Origin: Zelopaecilomyces penicillatus
Lineage: Eukaryota > Ascomycota > Sordariomycetes > Hypocreales > Pseudodiploosporaceae
Assembly (NCBI GenBank): GCA_005765155.1
Contig: VCCP01000001.1
Span: 1,364,001 to 1,428,000 of the forward strand
DNA length: 64,000 bases
Reading direction: 5' to 3'
Shown here: piece after piece, positions 24,025 to 35,075 of the stretch
How the letters are laid out: each line of letters starts with the position of its first letter
How positions within the stretch are numbered: the first letter of the stretch is position 1
Notes under the pieces: model-generated
Seen by the model: only the letters and a program-made list of their open reading frames with translations
What the model was told of the DNA's origin: nothing
Database searches by the model: none
Program-made: the position numbers and the translations under genes

Positions 24025-25354
24025 GGTTTATGAAATGGATGGTAATTAATAACATGCTTTTCCCGAGTAATGATACGAGTTAAGAGAAGGTGCATGGAAT
24101 AGAAGTGACCAGAATAATGGAGAACAACTACGATGGCTGCCTGCATACACCACCTACATCACAGGCGTTCGCATGGGTCTGTCTGTGAGCACACACGCAC
24201 GGTTACCTCGGTGGCTTCTCAGCCCCTTGTTGGACCTCCAACGAGATGATCTACAGGAGGAAATTGTAGTGAAATCACCGGATGCAACCGCTGGATCATC
24301 AGTGGTGGGTGGTGGGTAAGGGTAATAAATTAGCAGTGTTTGCCATATGACGGCTGATTTGAGGCGGCAATCTCTCAATCTCGTCATGAAAAGGGCATCA
24401 AGGAAATTTGAAAGGTACAATCAGTAATATGGAGTTGCTACCTGCTATGCTTGCTATTCCCTAGGAGAAACACAATGTACCCTCCGGTTCGAGACATGGA
24501 TTCACAGCCAAATTTCTGCACTGAATCCATGCCATGTATTGTTGAGAAACGGAGCTTCCGTCGAGAGGAATACGAGCTGACGGCACATCTGAATAAGTGC
24601 CTTTGACGATTCGATGCTAGAGTGAAAGATGCGGTAAGGGTCTGTAAGGGTCCTGTAAGCCAAAGCAGCCTTGACTGTTTATGACGGATATTCATGTTTC
24701 CATCCATGGATGGTTTGCAGGTGCTGCTAGTATGACGACATGCACGGCAGTCAGTTCGTATTGACAGGAATTACAGTGGGCTCTACAGAGTCTTTGGGCG
24801 GATCTAGGCGCTGACCCTGCCGTGCCCTAGCAGCTGGAGAGTCTACAGGCCGTGCGCCTCTAGTGCAACCTCCACACTAAGCCAAGCACCCCCACCAGCT
24901 TGCCGGCAACCCGCCCTCTTGGCAGCCAAGCAGGGTCCCCTCCCCTCTGTAGCCGTCTGTGTAGCCCCGATTTACAGTGGGTGTAACCTCCCCTCCCCAC
25001 TGCCCAGAATGGTCGCTGGAGGCCCGTTAGCGCACATCCCCCAGGCTAATGGGGACAATAGCGGGCTTGAGAGCGTCCGTTTTCAGTCGCTGCGCCAACT
25101 GGACTCGGCCCGTTGGTGTTTGCCGCTGGCACAAGGCCCTCCCCCAAGCTCTCTCTGCTCCGCACCCATCGCCACGCCATCCGCCGCCGCCGCATCATCC
25201 CATCTCGTGTCATCCATTGCCTTCCATCATGCACGCTGTTCTGGGTCATGTCTAAGTCATCTTCAAGTCATCTCTAGCTCAGCCTGCAACCTCGTGTTTA
25301 GCAGCAAGGGGGAGGGAAAAAAGAAGAACCCAAAAGCGATCTACGTCGACGGGG

Positions 25355-25360
25355 TATAAG
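25355..25360 (+). promoter_or_regulatory. TATA-like box of secreted-protein gene
   Basis: TATAAG at 25355-25360, followed by a CT- and A-rich leader that runs to the ATG at 25521. The spacing leaves a leader of about 130 nt, normal for a well-expressed fungal gene. Confidence 0.5.
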
Positions 25361-25520
25361 AAGAAGCAAAGCCTCCCTTCAACTTGAGACTTTTGTTTTC
25401 CAATCCAATCCAACAATCTCATCTCATCTTTTCACCATCTTCCAAGCTTCCAATTTGCTTTACAGACAAACCAACTCTTAATCTTTCGAAAAAAACAAAA
25501 GCTTCACTTTCACACTCAAC

Positions 25521-26240
25521 ATGCACGTCTCCGCCATTGCTCTCGGCCTCGCTGGTCTGGCTGCTGCCACCCCCATCGACTACGCTTCTCCTCCCGTGGT
25601 TCCTCACTATCCCACAAAGTCCTTCTCCAAGGGCTTCAAACTCGTTGTCAACGTTACCGACCAGGCTCACGACTTCAAGCCCTCCGTCCAGAACCTGTAC
25701 ATCAACAGCATCCACGTCGGTGCCGGCCAGGCCCTCGTTGGCGTCGGCAGCAAGGCTCAGGGCCGCATCTTCTACCAGAACGGCACCGCTGAGGAAACCC
25801 GATTCAACCAGGGCACTGTCATCTCGGATGGCGCCACTCCTCCCGCGCCTTTCGGCCTCTCTCTTACCAAGGACCCCGGTTCCAAGACGGTGCACACTGC
25901 TCACTTGAACGGCGGACCCGGCACCAAGGGCGTCAGCCTGTCCCGATTTCCCGAGGCCTATTCTTTCCTCGGCCCCGAGACCTACTCCATCTGCAAGGAG
26001 AAGCTCCAATACTACCAAGGAAAGGAGTTCTTCATCCTCAAGCGATCTGAGACCACAGTCGACAGCAACGGATATATCAGCAAGAACATCCCCCCCAACT
26101 GTGTTGCCGTTCGCCTTATCCCAGAGTGCACCAAGCTGAACGACCTCCCCAAGGACGCTACCGCCAGCCACAAGTATGCTGTCGACTCTGCCTGCTACAA
26201 GGACGTCAAGTCCATCAAGTGGAGCGAGTACGGCCCATAA
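25521..26240 (+). CDS. Small secreted protein, DUF7907-like
   Basis: Intronless, 239 residues. A clean signal peptide is visible (MHVSAIALGLAGLAAA, cleavage near residue 17). The mature part opens with FSKGFKLVVNVTDQ and continues with a beta-rich globular sequence holding the NLYINSIHVGAGQA segment, an NGT sequon near residue 90 and four cysteines in the C-terminal half (SIC, PNC, PEC, SAC contexts), enough for two disulfides. The FKLVVNVTD opening and HVGAGQA segment recall a fungal secreted family called DUF7907; that assignment is from memory and moderate. The strong codon bias (C-ending codons) and TATA box suggest high expression. No enzyme motif is seen. Confidence 0.85.
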   Translation: MHVSAIALGLAGLAAATPIDYASPPVVPHYPTKSFSKGFKLVVNVTDQAHDFKPSVQNLYINSIHVGAGQALVGVGSKAQGRIFYQNGTAEETRFNQGTVISDGATPPAPFGLSLTKDPGSKTVHTAHLNGGPGTKGVSLSRFPEAYSFLGPETYSICKEKLQYYQGKEFFILKRSETTVDSNGYISKNIPPNCVAVRLIPECTKLNDLPKDATASHKYAVDSACYKDVKSIKWSEYGP

Positions 26241-27226
26241 ACGCGCTCTGCGCAGTGTGAGCAACAGAGCCATTCTAGATGGTAGATCGGGGCAATTGGC
26301 ATATTATTGCTAAGGACATATAGGGGAGAAGCATGGCGGCAGTAATGAAGCATTTCCACGAGAGTTTCAGGGCATCAGCTTAGCGATTGGAGATATATAA
26401 ACGATAATAGCTTAATAAACTTATACTTGTTTGCAAAATTTTGTCTTCTGTGTATTCTTTGAGCAGTATGGTGGCGCTTTGGCGTTGTCTGTCATGACCT
26501 GGACTGTTTAAGCATCTATTGATTCCAACAGTCGGTGAGTTGTGTGAGAAACGATAAGACACAAGCAGCTACACAAAGGAGCTAATGCTGTTCAGGCGGT
26601 TTCGTTGGAATGAATGGATGAAACAATATTGCCGCATTAGCCAATACGTACAGGACCATATTCTTCCATGGTTGTAGACTTGTAGTTTGGTAGGAGTACT
26701 AAGGTATTGGGTACCTGGTATTACCTGAAGCATGAAAAGTGACCTTTATTGTAATGATGCAGCAAAAAAAAGTACCTATTCAGGTAGCGGAAATCAACGG
26801 AAGGCGCTGACGTAGTCCAGAACTACAAAGGTACGTCTCTGTGCTAGAACGAGCGCCTTATCAACGGGTACTTGTGCCAGTGCAGGAACACACCAAGGCA
26901 CTTGCCTTATCCGACCCCAGATTAGGGGACACGGCGCCCCACCTGCCACTTCCGTCACGCCCCAACGCAGCAGCTGCAGGGTCTAAGCTTTAGTACTCAT
27001 CAAGTATTAGCTCCAGGCTTCTTCAGCGCTGTGGTCATCGTGTCTTCTCATTCCCGTGACAGTTCAGTTCCGCACTCCCTACCTCGCCAGCCTCCCTCTC
27101 CAACCTCCCCTCCTACACCGCCCCCCTTCCTCCTCTTAGATAGCTTCGTCTTTGAGCTTCTGCAAACTCTCCTCTCTCTTGCATTTCCATATCATCTCGC
27201 TTCTTCTTCCTCTGTTTCTGCCCACC
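26241..27226. other. Intergenic
   Basis: 3' flank of the secreted-protein gene and promoter plus pyrimidine-rich leader (about 27070-27220) of the aminopeptidase gene. No coding region is supported. Confidence 0.6.
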
Positions 27227-29007
27227 ATGACAAAACGCACTCCCGGCTCGCTCAGTGTGCACTCCTCCATGCTATCGCTCCGTCAACAGGCCATGAGCTC
27301 TTCCGTGCCGACACCGGCCCCCGTAGCAGAAGCTCCCAAGCCAGCAGCTCCCACTGCTGTCGCATCCTCTCCAACGATAACAAACGAGTTTCTCTTGGCC
27401 GACATGGACGGCCGACCATCAAGGGATAACCGTGTTTGCGCAAGCTGTATCACCAAGCTGTCCCCCGCCGAGGTCGGCCAGGTGAACTGGCACCTTTATG
27501 AGGACCAGGAGTGCCGACTGTGCCAGATTGCTGCATGCAAGCCTGAGGCTTTCACGAAGCCCTTCTGCGACTTTTTGCAGGAGAACCCGACTGTTTTCCA
27601 CACGGTTGACTACTTCAAGACTAAGCTGCGCCATGCGGGCTACACAGAGGTACCGTAACCTGAACTACTCCCCTTGCTCGTCGTGATTGTGGCAAGTAGA
27701 GCCTTGCTGATATCTGCTACCTGTAGCTCCCTGCGCGTGATTCGTGGGCCGAAAAGATCCAACCTGGTGGAAAATATTGGGTTACCCGAAACGGCAGCTC
27801 CTTGATTGCGTTCACCGTCGGCAAGTCATACAAGGCTGGCAGCGGTGTGGGCATGATTGGCGGCCACATCGACGCCCTGACAGCCCGCCTCAAGCCTGTT
27901 AGCACTAAACCGACCAAAGCCGGATATGTCCAGCTTGGAGTCGCGCCCTACGCCGGTGCTCTCAACCAAACCTGGTGGGATCGCGACCTGAGCATCGGAG
28001 GTAGGGTCATCGTGCGTAATGGCGAGACCGGCAAGACCTCGATACGGTTGGTGAAGCTCGATTGGCCTATCGCCAAGATCCCCACGCTGGCACCTCACTT
28101 TGGCGTTGGAATGATGGGCCAAAACAACCGCGAGACCCAAGCTGTTCCTATCATTGGCCTTGATAGCCATAACGGCAACGCCGAGCCAGAGATTCTGGGT
28201 CCTGCTGGCGCTTTCGTCAACACTCAGCCTCCCAAACTCGTCAAGCTGATTGCCAAGGAATTGGGTATCAAGTCATACAGCTCAATCGTCAACTGGGAGC
28301 TTGAACTCTTTGACTCCCAGCCTGCTCAGACTTTTGGCCTGGATAGGGAATTGATCACTGCTGGTCGCATTGATGACAAGCTGTGCTCGTGGTCTGCCCT
28401 TATGGCGCTGCTCGCCGCCACACACAATGATGACGACAAGTATATCAAGCTGGTTGCTCTTTTCGATGATGAGGAAATTGGCTCCCTCTTGCGTCAAGGT
28501 GCCCGTGGTAACTTCCTGCCTTTGGTTGTTGAGCGTGCCGTTGAATCCCTGAACCCAGGCTCATACGGCCCTGGTCTTATCGGCGAGACATACGCCAAGT
28601 CCTTCTTCCTGTCTGCTGATGTGAGCCATGCTGGGCACCCCAACTTTCTCGAAAACCACCTCGCCGATCACATTCCTAAGCTCAATGTCGGCATGGTCAT
28701 TAGCGCAGATAGCAATGGCCACATGACGACCGACAGCGTGTCCACTGCAATCCTTCACCGCGTTGCTGAACTTTGCGGTGCGCAAACCCAGGACTTCATG
28801 ATTCGAAACGACTCGCGCAGCGGCGGCACCATCGGCCCTGCCTTGTCCAGCATGATGGGCGTCAAATCTGCTGATGCGGGCCTGCCGCAACTTAGCATGC
28901 ACTCAATCCGTGCCACGACGGGTGCTCTGGATCCTGGGCTGGGTGTTCAGTTCTTCAAGGGATTCTTGGACCACTGGGAGAAGGTGGATGGGGAGTGGGT
29001 GCAGTAG
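27227..29007 (+). CDS. Ape1-like vacuolar aminopeptidase (M18)
   Basis: Exons 27227-27649 and 27727-29007 join in phase 0 and give 567 residues; the ATG sits in CCCACCATGA, a good start context. M18 peptidases are dodecameric di-zinc enzymes. Zinc and catalytic motifs are intact: GGHIDA (His about 188), RIDDK (Asp about 357), DDEEIGS (388-394), SADVSHAGHPN (437-447) and LPQLSMHS (His about 533). The stretches ALTARLKPVS and IGGRVIV place it nearer the Ape1 than the Ape4/DNPEP branch, so delivery to the vacuole through the Cvt/autophagy route is likely. The N-terminal ~110 residues have no match I recognise except a helical start that may be the propeptide; residues 71-114 carry six cysteines (71, 74, 96, 99, 104, 114). 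Confidence 0.92.
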
Positions 29008-29469
29008 AGCTATCTGTAGATCATTTGGGAAGCGGATAAGCCATGAATGCATAGCATGGTTGGGCGTTTGGCATTGGGCACGATACACGATGGGACAAGC
29101 TGTTAGTTATTATACAAGTTGTATGCAATTAGAGCATAGAGGATTTTGGAAGTATTCAATTGGATAAATTGTATATGCAGTAGTAGATTTATTCAAGAAG
29201 TATATGCAGTGAAACGAAGCTGACAGCAGCCTCAATCTAAAAATCCCATGGGTATTGCCCCCCGTTTGGCAGGCCTGCCTATGCACTATGATTACCAGTT
29301 AACGTAAAGGAAATATCCAGATATGGTCAAAAGTCGTGTGTGTGTGTGTGTGTGTATGAAAGAATGCTATGCATACGTGTGTGTTTTGTGTGAGTTCTCC
29401 TCTCCTAGAAAGCAGATGCCAGTCCCGTTCCAAGTTTTTGGGGTTTTGTGAACCCCCGGCTTGAAGTCT
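29008..29469. other. Intergenic between convergent genes
   Basis: 3' flanks of the aminopeptidase and SPX-EXS genes. It contains a (GT)10 microsatellite at 29336-29355. No coding region is supported. Confidence 0.6.
29336..29355. repeat. (GT)10 microsatellite
   Basis: Ten uninterrupted GT units between two convergent genes, probably within the 3' UTR of one of them. Likely length-polymorphic between strains. Confidence 0.9.
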
Positions 29470-32400
29470 TTAAACCTCCTCATCGCCGCTTTTTCTCGTC
29501 CGTAGTCCATGGGGGCTACTCCTAATCTCCATGAAGCTACCAGCTTCATCCTCATCGTCGTCATCGCTAGCATCGTCGCGGACAGTCGACTTTGTGGCCG
29601 CATCCAGCGGCTTGCGCTTCTTTTCAAAGTCCTGTTTATGGGCCTCAGCGAGAATACGGGAAAAGGTGCGGCCAACGGGCTGCATGCCAGAGGTGACGGC
29701 GGCGCTCTCGGTGCGCCGTCTGATGACGCCAAAGGAGCTCGGGACGGCGGTGGAACTGGATAAGTGCGGGAACGTGCCGTCGTGCCGTTGCTGGTTCTGG
29801 TGTGAGATCTGCGGCTGCTTGTGGTCGATGGGATGTAGTACGGGGCTTGTCTCGGCGCTGGCTCGGTCCATAAGGGGTTCGATGCGGTAAGGTAGAGGTA
29901 CGTCCCGGGAGGCCTTGTACTGGGCAACGTTGGCGCAATGTTCGTTTTCGACGCGGAGTAGGGCCCAGATGCCGCGGCGGAAGATTTCCATTAAGGCGAC
30001 AACGAAGGAGACGACGGTGGAATGTTGAGTGTTGTGAGTGAAGATGGCGTAGAGGATCCATGAGAATCGGAGAAAGGGGTCGACAACCATGATGGTATAG
30101 TAAACCCAGCGGCTCTTGAGGGCGAGAATGTCACGAAGACCGCGGTGGCGGGCTTGTGTTTGAAGAAGTGAAAAATCCATGAAAAGATCCCAGATGGCTA
30201 TTTGATAGAAACACTGCGGTCAGTACATGGTAAGAGACACATAGAAAAGGGAAGGAGACTCACAGCAGTAGACGCTATTGACAACAGAAAATGCAATAAA
30301 GAGCGCTAGATTGAACCTGGAATCGTGGATGCGATAGAGAGAGAGACAGACGTTTGCGGCAATGGTCATGCCGTATTTGCCGCAGTTGACAAGATGTGGA
30401 AAGATGTTGCGCGTGTCCTTGTAACGCCGGATACACTGCAGGGAGCGCCATATAGCTGGCAGCGTTGTCATGAAACCGAGGAGGCGGGAGTGGCCAGAGT
30501 TGCACTGGTTGGGATTATCCCATTTATTGGCGTATAAACAAAAGAAAAGCTCGACATTCTATTTTGAGTCAGCCATAGGTGTTTCTTTATATAGGATCAC
30601 AGCTATCAGTCAGATGGCAGGAAACAGTTGACTTACAGCCATGGCATATGTCAGAGAACAGTACATATCTCCGAGAAAGAAATCACGAAACTCGACAGGA
30701 TAAACTCCAGCCAAAAGAAGACGCCACTAAAATGGCGCTCTGTTAGAAAATCCCTTCAAAACGGTCGATGGAAGGGAATACTTGATAGGTCATGCCCAAC
30801 TTACATGAGAATATGCAAACCACCGGCGACTCTTATGCGCCAGCCACGGAGCCGGCATAAAGATAAACAGCGCCGTAAGAATGATCAACACCACCGGATA
30901 ATAGAGATACATCTCTTCAGCTCCGTATCTACTAAAGTTGGCCCACATGACCACCCCCAAAATGAGCAGGCAGAAACTAGGAAACTGCGACAGCTGCCGC
31001 CAGTCAATGTGACTTCGAGGGTCAAACTCAAAGATGAATGAGTAGTTGACTTTTGTCTTGGTCCAGACGTAGCAGTTGATGCAGAACATGGAGAAGAGCG
31101 CCAACATGAGGAAGTAACCCGCGTAAATCTGCATGAGATAGCTAGTCTGCCGCCGCAACTTTGGATCGTCGTCAAATAGCAGCTCCGCGCCGAAGACGAG
31201 GCCTTCAATTGTGAAGAGCAAGCCGGTGCCGATGAGGAAACCGCTAAAGAAGGAACTCCCAGACTCGTCCTTGGGCTTCTTTGTGAGCCCGCGCAGCTTG
31301 CAGGCCGCAAGCTTCTGGTTGCCACGCTCAAAGTAACGTGCGTAGAGGTCCTCTACGGCCTTGATATGGCTTTCGAGGAGATCACTGTTAACGAACCAGG
31401 ATTTGTTGACTTTTTCGTTGAGATAACGCAGTGGGGGTCGGGCATTGACGGCCTTGTCGAACTTCTTGTTCAGCTTGCGGAAAGCGGTGCGGTTGAGCAC
31501 AGCGTAGGCTTTGAGTAGCTCCAAGCTGCGGTAGAACTCCTGCATGGCTAGCTTCAGCTTTTTCTTTGCCGTCCGATACGACACCTCCGTTTCATCAGGC
31601 CGCCGGATAAAATCTGTTCTGCCGTCTCTGCTGTTACCCATATCATTTGGGTGGAGATGCGGCGTCTTTACCATGGACCGCAGGGCTTTGGAATTGGGCC
31701 CTGGCGGAAACATTCTTGCCTTGAAAGGATGAACCCATCCGTACGATTTGTTTTCCTGGCTATTGTCCGTGTCCTCGTTGGTGGATGAACGCTCGTTTGG
31801 CCCGTTTTCATGGGACATTTCCTGAATCCGACGATTGCGCATTTCGTGCAACTGCTCCCTAAGCATGGATAACCGTTTCGCGGACTGCTGCTCCTTCATT
31901 TTGTAAAATGACTCAACCTTGTCCAACTCGGAGTCTAGAAACTCGAAGAACTCATGCTCCCGTTCGCGAACCAGATCAAAGGTCTGTGGCCCATTTCGTG
32001 ACGAGTCCAGTCCACCAACTCCGGGGGCGTGCGACAAGATGCGACGAAAAGGCGAGGGAGTATCGAGGTTGGCCGGGCTGCTGGTGGACTGCTTCGTGAG
32101 TGTTCGAAGTTTGGAGACGTTGGCGGCCGATTTGGAACGATTATGACCAGCTGAGTTGGCGGAGCCTGTAGAGTCTCTCGATGCCCCGGCTGGGTTCGCA
32201 TGGGATTCGGGCTCGGGATAGATGGCGGGCGATGGGAGCGTGAAGTCGACCTGGTTCACATCATACGACGTCAGGCTTGCAGACATGGGCGTAGGCACGA
32301 AGCTGCCATAGTGGAGGTTATCCCCGTGGCCGGTCAAGGTGTCGTTCTCGGCACCTCTCGAGGCAGGAGGCGGCTCTCTTGGCCATTTTGAGTCAGCTCG

Positions 32401-32742
32401 GTCGCCGTCGTCTTCGCCTCGGATGCGATCGTAGGATGTCGACCGGCGCGGGTTGTGGACATTTAAAAAGGTGGGCGTACGGTGGTTGTTGAAGGGGCGA
32501 GGCGTGGACGTGGTCCGGTTGATGGCTCTGCAGATGGCCTTGACGTACTTCTTGCCAGCTTTGTAGTCAAGGTATTTGATGCGCCATTCTAAAGCCCAGC
32601 GACGTTGTCAGTCTCTCTTTTTTTTTCGGTTTTCTTCTCTGAAGGAACAGTGCTGGCCATGGATGATGGTTAATGCTGAAGGAGCGGGTTTTTGGTTCGT
32701 ACCTGGAACTGCCTCTCGCTCAAGCTCCTTGGCGAACTTCAT
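29470..32742 (-). CDS. SPX-EXS protein, SYG1/XPR1 phosphate exporter family
   Basis: Five minus-strand exons, 32742-32703, 32588-30805, 30726-30637, 30558-30264 and 30197-29470, give 978 residues in one frame. Exon 1 is only 40 nt and encodes MKFAKELEREAVP, the start of the SPX domain; exon 2 continues EWRIKYLDYK...KYVKAI, the inositol-pyrophosphate-sensing helix pair. The SPX half is stretched by long low-complexity inserts and ends near residue 410 with the FRKLNKKFDKAV helix. Membrane helices follow, then the EXS domain: SRRWFAYSHWRLLLAGVYPVEFRDFFLGDMYCSL in exons 2-3 and the WDLFMDFSLLQ segment at the exon 4/5 junction. Relatives export phosphate (XPR1) or act in signalling at the Golgi and plasma membrane (Syg1). 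The C-terminal ~100 residues are acidic and disordered. Confidence 0.93.
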
Positions 32743-34772
32743 GGCGGCTCGCCCAGCCCAGAGGGATTCTCACGAGACTGAGCAGCGCGCAGGTACCAGA
32801 GCAACACCGCAGAGGGGGGGGGGAAGGGCGTGGACGATGGAAAATGGTAGCCGTTGTCGATGCTAACGGGGGGGTGGTTTTGTGGCGAAGAGGAAGGGGG
32901 AGGCAAAAGTCTAAAATAAATTAAGACAAAGGGCCCCCTAGACAGACAAAGACTCCAGAGACAGGCGAACAAGGGACTTCGAACAAAGAGGGCGCACGCG
33001 AGAGCTGAAGCTTGCGCAGCCTGTCAGAAGCTGTCGCCAGAGAACGTGCTGACTGCTGACTGCTCAGTGCTCAGCGTGCTTTCTCAGACGAGTCGTGCCC
33101 CCCAAGCAGGCTTTTTTTTTTGGGTGTGTCTAAGACAAGCACATTAAGAGAAATTCCCCGACGTCAACGGTAGTCAGCGCCACAGGGCATGTGAAGCCGG
33201 TTAACGGTCTCTTTAATAAAAGGAAGCGTGACGGAACAGACAGGCTAACGGGATGCGGTGCACACTGGGTGTGATCTCTATCTCTCTGTGTGTATACCTA
33301 GGTGAAGGATATGCGATGATATGGAGAGAGAGTAAGGGAGAGAGGGAGAAAGAGGGTAAGATGCGCAATAATGAAGAGCAACAAGGGAAGGGAGAACTAG
33401 GATTGGGGCAAAAGCAAGAAGGAAACCAACCGACATAAAAACGAACAAACTGTTCCGTTGCCTTGACAAGAAGATGGGATAGGACGTTTGAATGAACCCT
33501 GAACAATAAAAAACCCCGGCGTCGGCGCCTGCACCCAGCCCATTCATTGGTGGCACACCACGCCGATCTGCCGTCAGATTGTGCATCTTGTCATCTTTAT
33601 TCATGCCCATCGAAACCGCAGGTCGGTTCGTCCCATATTTCTTGTGTGTGATTTACACCCAGACCGGACATTAGCCAAGCAGATTTACTGCAGGGTTTCC
33701 ACGGCCGTTCAATCAATTGGCCCATGATCTGAAACATTTTGGGAATTTGTTTCGTCTGCTTTTTCCTGTTGTTCTTGTTTCTTTGTAAAAACAAAATCAT
33801 CCATCACACCATCACCACCACCACCGCAAGCAAGCAAGCAATTCACAATCTTGTACAACGCAAAGGCCCGCCGCCCCCAGCCAGCCACCAGAAGCCAAAG
33901 GACAGGGAGCTCCCCTACCCAAACGGTCCGCCCCCATTCCCATTCCGTTTTATCCGTTCCATCTCCAAGCAGGCCGTCTGTCTGCCCATGCTATGCTCCA
34001 GGCTCGGCCCGTGAAGAGTTTCCTAATATTGCCTGGCAGATCCCAATAATAGCCCGCTGAAAGCGCCCTGCCTGCCGTGCAACCGGTCACAAGGGTCAGA
34101 GACAGGACAAGGAAACATGGGGGAGGGGGGGGGGGAGAAAAAAAGTAAATCGCATCGTTGTTTTCTCTTGGCTGTACAGATGTAGTTCACCGTACAGTAA
34201 GTAACACATAATCATTACCATTCATAACATGGCCATGACTAGGAACAGCAAACCTTCTAAAGGCTTGGACTGCCGGCTTACTGCCCATGACGGTGGGTAC
34301 AGCCCATTTGTTCCTGTCATGGCATACATAATACCTTGTACGGAGTATGGGGATTGATGGACGCGCTGTGCAGGGGGGGAATGACTCCTTTCCCCGTTCT
34401 CCTGTTGGGCTGGCACAATCTCCCCATCTTGTTCAGGTGCAGGGGCGAACAGATTGCCATGTGGAGAAGATGCTGCGCGCTCCTTCAAGGTGTGTGCTCC
34501 AGCCATGGCAGTAATACATGAATGAATTGTACAGTGGTGTACATGGTCTTCACCGAGGGCTTGGTGAACAGCCAGGGCATGCAACACCATGACAGACCTG
34601 TATTTAACGCGTCGGTGCTCTCCATTGCCGTAACAACTTTGTTGGCAGAGTTGGATGTATAACCAGCCTCACCATCTTGAGAACCCAAAGTGGGAAATCA
34701 ACAACTTCGTACACATCAATAAGGCAGTATCATCCACGTACCATTCACGTATCGCCCATCACCACTATAGCC
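32743..34772. other. Gene-poor region, 2 kb
   Basis: The left end is the SPX-EXS promoter, with a G10 run at 32814-32823. A second G-rich run (G5AG11) lies near 34119-34135. No frame with protein character was found. Confidence 0.55.
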
Positions 34773-35075
34773 ATGTGTCTCGCCAAGCACCAACACCATG
34801 TGTGTCCATGCCAAGATCCGGCCTGCCGGACTCCACCGAAGTTTTGCTGCTGTAAGAAGGATCCGCCGTCGCCAAGCCTGCTGGTCGGTAAACGGGGCCA
34901 TTTCGTATCTGATTGCGACTGTGACATTTTCGAGTGCACGACATGGATTCTCGATCGCCTAGATGACGAGCCAGAACTTTTTGCACCGAGATGCCAAGAA
35001 TATGAAGTCGCCCACGAGGTCAAGATAGTTGGCCTCTGTTCTCATTGCAGACTCCATTGCAAAGGCTACACATAG
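34773..35075 (+). CDS. Probable small cysteine-rich protein, 100 aa
   Basis: An open frame with an ATG at 34773 encodes 100 residues with 14 cysteines (positions 2, 11, 13, 18, 25-27, 48, 50, 55, 74, 89, 92, 96) plus several histidines. No signal peptide is present. The CxC, CCC and CxxC-x3-C groupings with a HxxHH start suggest metal binding in the cytosol rather than a secreted disulfide protein. The frame extends 32 codons upstream, but those residues lack the cysteine character, so the internal ATG is preferred. No family is recognised. Cysteine density far above random translations of this DNA is the main support; it stands alone in a gene-poor region, so expression is unproven. Confidence 0.5.
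   Translation: MCLAKHQHHVCPCQDPACRTPPKFCCCKKDPPSPSLLVGKRGHFVSDCDCDIFECTTWILDRLDDEPELFAPRCQEYEVAHEVKIVGLCSHCRLHCKGYT

Larger units (their letters stand above)
22228..25520. other. Gene-poor region, 3.3 kb
   Basis: No frame with protein character. It contains a G15 run (23402-23416), a strong 40-nt hairpin (23985-24024) and, at its right end, the promoter of the secreted-protein gene with a TATA-like box at 25355. No transposon remnant was recognised. Confidence 0.55.

Noticed and set aside
25419..26273. 284-codon minus-strand open frame
   Set aside because: Antisense to the secreted-protein gene; GC3 bias of that gene keeps the opposite strand open.
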